The notes beneath the pieces were generated by a model, which saw nothing but the letters and a program-made list of their open reading frames with translations, searched no databases and was not told the origin of the DNA. DNA of 64,000 nucleotides. It comes from JAICIG01 sp035532215. Lineage in GTDB: Bacteria; Planctomycetota; Planctomycetia; Pirellulales; JAICIG01. Made by a program: the position numbers and the translations under genes. The stretch covers positions 15,778 to 79,777 of the forward strand of contig DATKRK010000384.1 in NCBI GenBank assembly GCA_035532215.1, given 5' to 3'. Positions 61,901 to 64,000 of the stretch are shown here, one piece after another. Position 1 is the first letter of the stretch; every line of letters begins with the position of its first letter.

Positions 61901-63760
61901 ATGCACTTCATCGCCCGCGGCCTGATTGCCTTCGGCGCCTTATCTCTGTGTATTGCGATCGGCCGGGGACAATCGCCCGACGACGGCGAAGCGGCCGATG
62001 ACGTCGTTTTTGTTTCCGACGCGCCGGCGGATGCCGTCGCCGATCCATCCCCGCCAGGCGGCGCCGCGAAGATCGAGCCTTTCGAGTTCGACGGCATCCA
62101 GCCGGGAGGCTCGACGATGGCGGCGGTTCGCCAGATCTGGGGCGAACCGCTGCGAACACGGCGAGATTCCGCATTGACGATGCACGAATATGCTCGCGAA
62201 CCTTTCGAACAGGTCGAGGTGGCTATCGCGGATGAAAAGGTGCAGTCGATCGTCGTCCGCTTGCGCGAACGCTTCTCCCAGCGGGAAGTCGCCGAGCAAC
62301 TGCAAGTGGGGGAATTCGAGCCGGTCTCGATTTTTGACCGCACGGGCGTCTGCCGCGAAAAAGTCTACCCCGAGCGGGGCGTGGCGCTGCGGTCGCTGGG
62401 CGACGCCAAGTCCGGCGAAGCCCCCGAGACGTTCCAGGTTATGGAAATCGCCTTCGGCGAGATTCAATCGCAGCTTTTCTTGCTGCGAGCCCAGTCGCGC
62501 TTGGGGCGCGATGAACGCGGCGCCTTGGACGATCTCGATTACGCACTCGCGCTAGAGCCCCGTGATGCCGCGGCATTGACAATGAAAGCCAAGATTTTGG
62601 CTGGGGCTGGGCGTATCGAGGACGCAATGCATGCGATCGAGTCTGCGCTGGCGCCTTCGTCGCGCAACCCCGAGTTGCGGTTGCTGCGAGCCGAATTGCT
62701 GGCGAAGGTCGGCAATCACGACGAAGCCATCGCCGAAACGCAGGAGCTGCTTTCGCAAACAGCCAGGCCGGCTGCCTTTCGAGCGCGCATGTTGGTGCAG
62801 TTGGGACGCTTGCTGGCCGAGGGGCCAACGCCCGATTTTAGAGAGCCGATCGCCTTTTATCAGCAGGCCATCAAGCTGGTCGAACCCTTAGTGGACGATC
62901 CGCAGGCCGACGTGCGGCGCGAGGCGAACGAAACGCTCGTCGAGGCTCATCTGCAGATGGCTTATTCGATCGCCTGGGGACGCTGGAAAATGAAAGAGGA
63001 AGCCGTCGCCCGCTGGCTCCAGCGGGCCGATTCGCTCGCCGACGGGGCCGTCGAAAGCGGCGACTTAGGCGCCGATTACCAGCTTCGCGTTTGCCAAATG
63101 GCGTTGGCGGCCCACGTAGGCGCCCAAGGATTGCTCGACCCGGCGCCCTGGGCCGAGCAAACGCTGGAAACAGGCCGAGTGCTCGTGGGGCAGGCGAGCG
63201 ACCTGCTCTGCCGCCAGCGGTTGCAGTGGCAGCTTGGCTTGGCTTGTCACGACGCACTGCAAGCGTTCGAGATGCGGCAGCAATTCGACGAGGCGTTGCG
63301 GTACGGCAAGCTGGCGGTCGCCTACCTCGAACAAGGTCGGCCCGGCCGCGAAGAAACCAGCGGCGAGACCTTGATGTTCGGCCGCCTTTATTACCGGCTC
63401 GGCACGCTGCACGCCCGGCGCCTGGGCGAACATCGAGCGGCCGTGACCTGGTACGAGCGGGCGCTGCCGCTCGTCGAACGCGCCGGCGACGCCGAACCCA
63501 GCCGGCGCGGCGAAGAATGGGTGACGGCGGCCATCTCGTATTGGAACGTACGTCAGCGAGACAAGGCGCTAGCCATGACGGCCCGCGGCATCGAGCTGCT
63601 AGAAAAAGCGGTCGAGCGTGGCGACGTCGACAAGGCTCTGCTGGCCGTTCCATACGCCAATCTGGCAGCCATGCACGAACAGCTCGGCGACCGCGTGCAA
63701 GCGGCTAGCTACTCGGAGCAGGCCGCCCGCGCCAAGACCGAAACGGCCGCCGTTAAATAA
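61901..63760 (+). CDS. Exported TPR-repeat protein
   Basis: 619 residues. The signal peptide (LIAFGALSLCIAIGRGQSPD, about 8-27) has a Cys inside the hydrophobic core. A beta domain with GIQPGGSTMAAVRQIWGEPL and AREPFEQVEVAIADEKVQSI (about 65-125) is followed by tetratricopeptide repeats: ALDDLDYALALEPRDAAALT, EDAMHAIESALAPSSRNPEL, and later GEHRAAVTWYERALPLVERA. Probably a periplasmic or surface protein binding scaffold. ATG 61901 chosen because AAGGAGG precedes it; the frame extends to 61856. Confidence 0.85.
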   Translation: MHFIARGLIAFGALSLCIAIGRGQSPDDGEAADDVVFVSDAPADAVADPSPPGGAAKIEPFEFDGIQPGGSTMAAVRQIWGEPLRTRRDSALTMHEYAREPFEQVEVAIADEKVQSIVVRLRERFSQREVAEQLQVGEFEPVSIFDRTGVCREKVYPERGVALRSLGDAKSGEAPETFQVMEIAFGEIQSQLFLLRAQSRLGRDERGALDDLDYALALEPRDAAALTMKAKILAGAGRIEDAMHAIESALAPSSRNPELRLLRAELLAKVGNHDEAIAETQELLSQTARPAAFRARMLVQLGRLLAEGPTPDFREPIAFYQQAIKLVEPLVDDPQADVRREANETLVEAHLQMAYSIAWGRWKMKEEAVARWLQRADSLADGAVESGDLGADYQLRVCQMALAAHVGAQGLLDPAPWAEQTLETGRVLVGQASDLLCRQRLQWQLGLACHDALQAFEMRQQFDEALRYGKLAVAYLEQGRPGREETSGETLMFGRLYYRLGTLHARRLGEHRAAVTWYERALPLVERAGDAEPSRRGEEWVTAAISYWNVRQRDKALAMTARGIELLEKAVERGDVDKALLAVPYANLAAMHEQLGDRVQAASYSEQAARAKTETAAVK

Positions 63761-63792
63761 AAAATTGACAAGGCGCCAGTGAATCGCCGAGG

Positions 63793-63847
63793 GGGTGGCT
63801 GGCGGCTGAGCGAAGCGATGCCCCAGACGACTGGGGCTTCGCCCTCG
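63793..63847. repeat. Dispersed palindrome family C, copy 3
   Basis: GGGTGGCTGGCGGCTGAGCG is followed by AAGCGATGCCCCAGACGACT and GGGGCTTCGC. Same family as 14211-14276 and 31480-31552. Confidence 0.65.
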
Positions 63848-63918
63848 TTGTTCTACACAAGTCAGACGCCAGCATCTCGACCGTTGTGAGAGGGCGTGGA
63901 TGCTGCATTTTTATGTAG

Positions 63919-63938
63919 CCCAGGCATTTATGCCTGGG
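63919..63938. repeat. Short hairpin near the right end
   Basis: CCCAGGCA, loop TTTA, TGCCTGGG: a perfect 8-bp stem. No gene was seen from 63761 to the end of the window. Confidence 0.6.
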
Positions 63939-64000
63939 ATCCGCAAACCGTTTCAGTCCCGCCCCCGATTGGCGCCTCGCGGCCGCCATCGGCGGCCGCG

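Overview
The window looks like a chromosomal segment of a planctomycete, probably from the Pirellulales or a nearby lineage. Evidence: high GC content; a planctomycete-type small basic protein next to the str operon; a membrane-anchored leucine-rich repeat protein with the 'FSLxTxxxxVTLLC' anchor typical of this phylum; WD40 and HEAT proteins with the planctomycete C-terminal domain; a sigma factor with extra N-terminal DNA-binding domains; and many dispersed palindromic repeats. This placement comes from reading the proteins, not from a database search.

Layout. Positions 1-9200 hold housekeeping genes, mostly on the minus strand: a partial FAD-linked oxidase, two membrane proteins, folE, a Lon-N-domain protein, a DUF309 protein and a Bax-inhibitor-1 protein, then nth and dcd on plus and an AAA ATPase on minus. 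A Phd/PIN toxin-antitoxin pair lies at 9398-10083. Next come an LRR protein, aconitase, a cysteine-cluster protein, endonuclease IV, a GNAT acetyltransferase and a metallophosphoesterase. The stretch 18558-29817 is an accessory region: a methyltransferase, two glycosyltransferases sharing an N-terminal four-cysteine motif (the second has an in-frame TGA), an unrecognised 607-residue protein with a duplicated remnant of its own C-terminus, three paralogous exported repeat proteins, a WD40 protein and a sulfotransferase.

Positions 29841-33135 encode a VWA/HEAT protein, a LarA-family protein and the small basic protein. From 33232 to 50741, all on the minus strand, lies the core transcription-translation block. 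In transcription order it reads tRNA-Thr(TGT), tRNA-Tyr, tRNA-Gly, tRNA-Thr(GGT), tuf, tRNA-Trp, secE, nusG, rplK, rplA, rplJ, rplL, rpoB, rpoC, rpsL, rpsG, fusA. This is the widely conserved tufB-rpoBC-str order. A multi-HTH sigma factor sits just upstream of it.

Positions 53271-63760 carry an SGNH-like exported protein, exported proteins of unknown function, a DUF3891 protein, the rpmA-obgE-coaX-mnmE-like run, and a TPR lipoprotein-like or secreted protein. Intergenic gaps throughout carry at least three families of short dispersed palindromes plus a MITE-like element after dcd. No CRISPR array, rRNA gene, integrase or transposase gene was seen.
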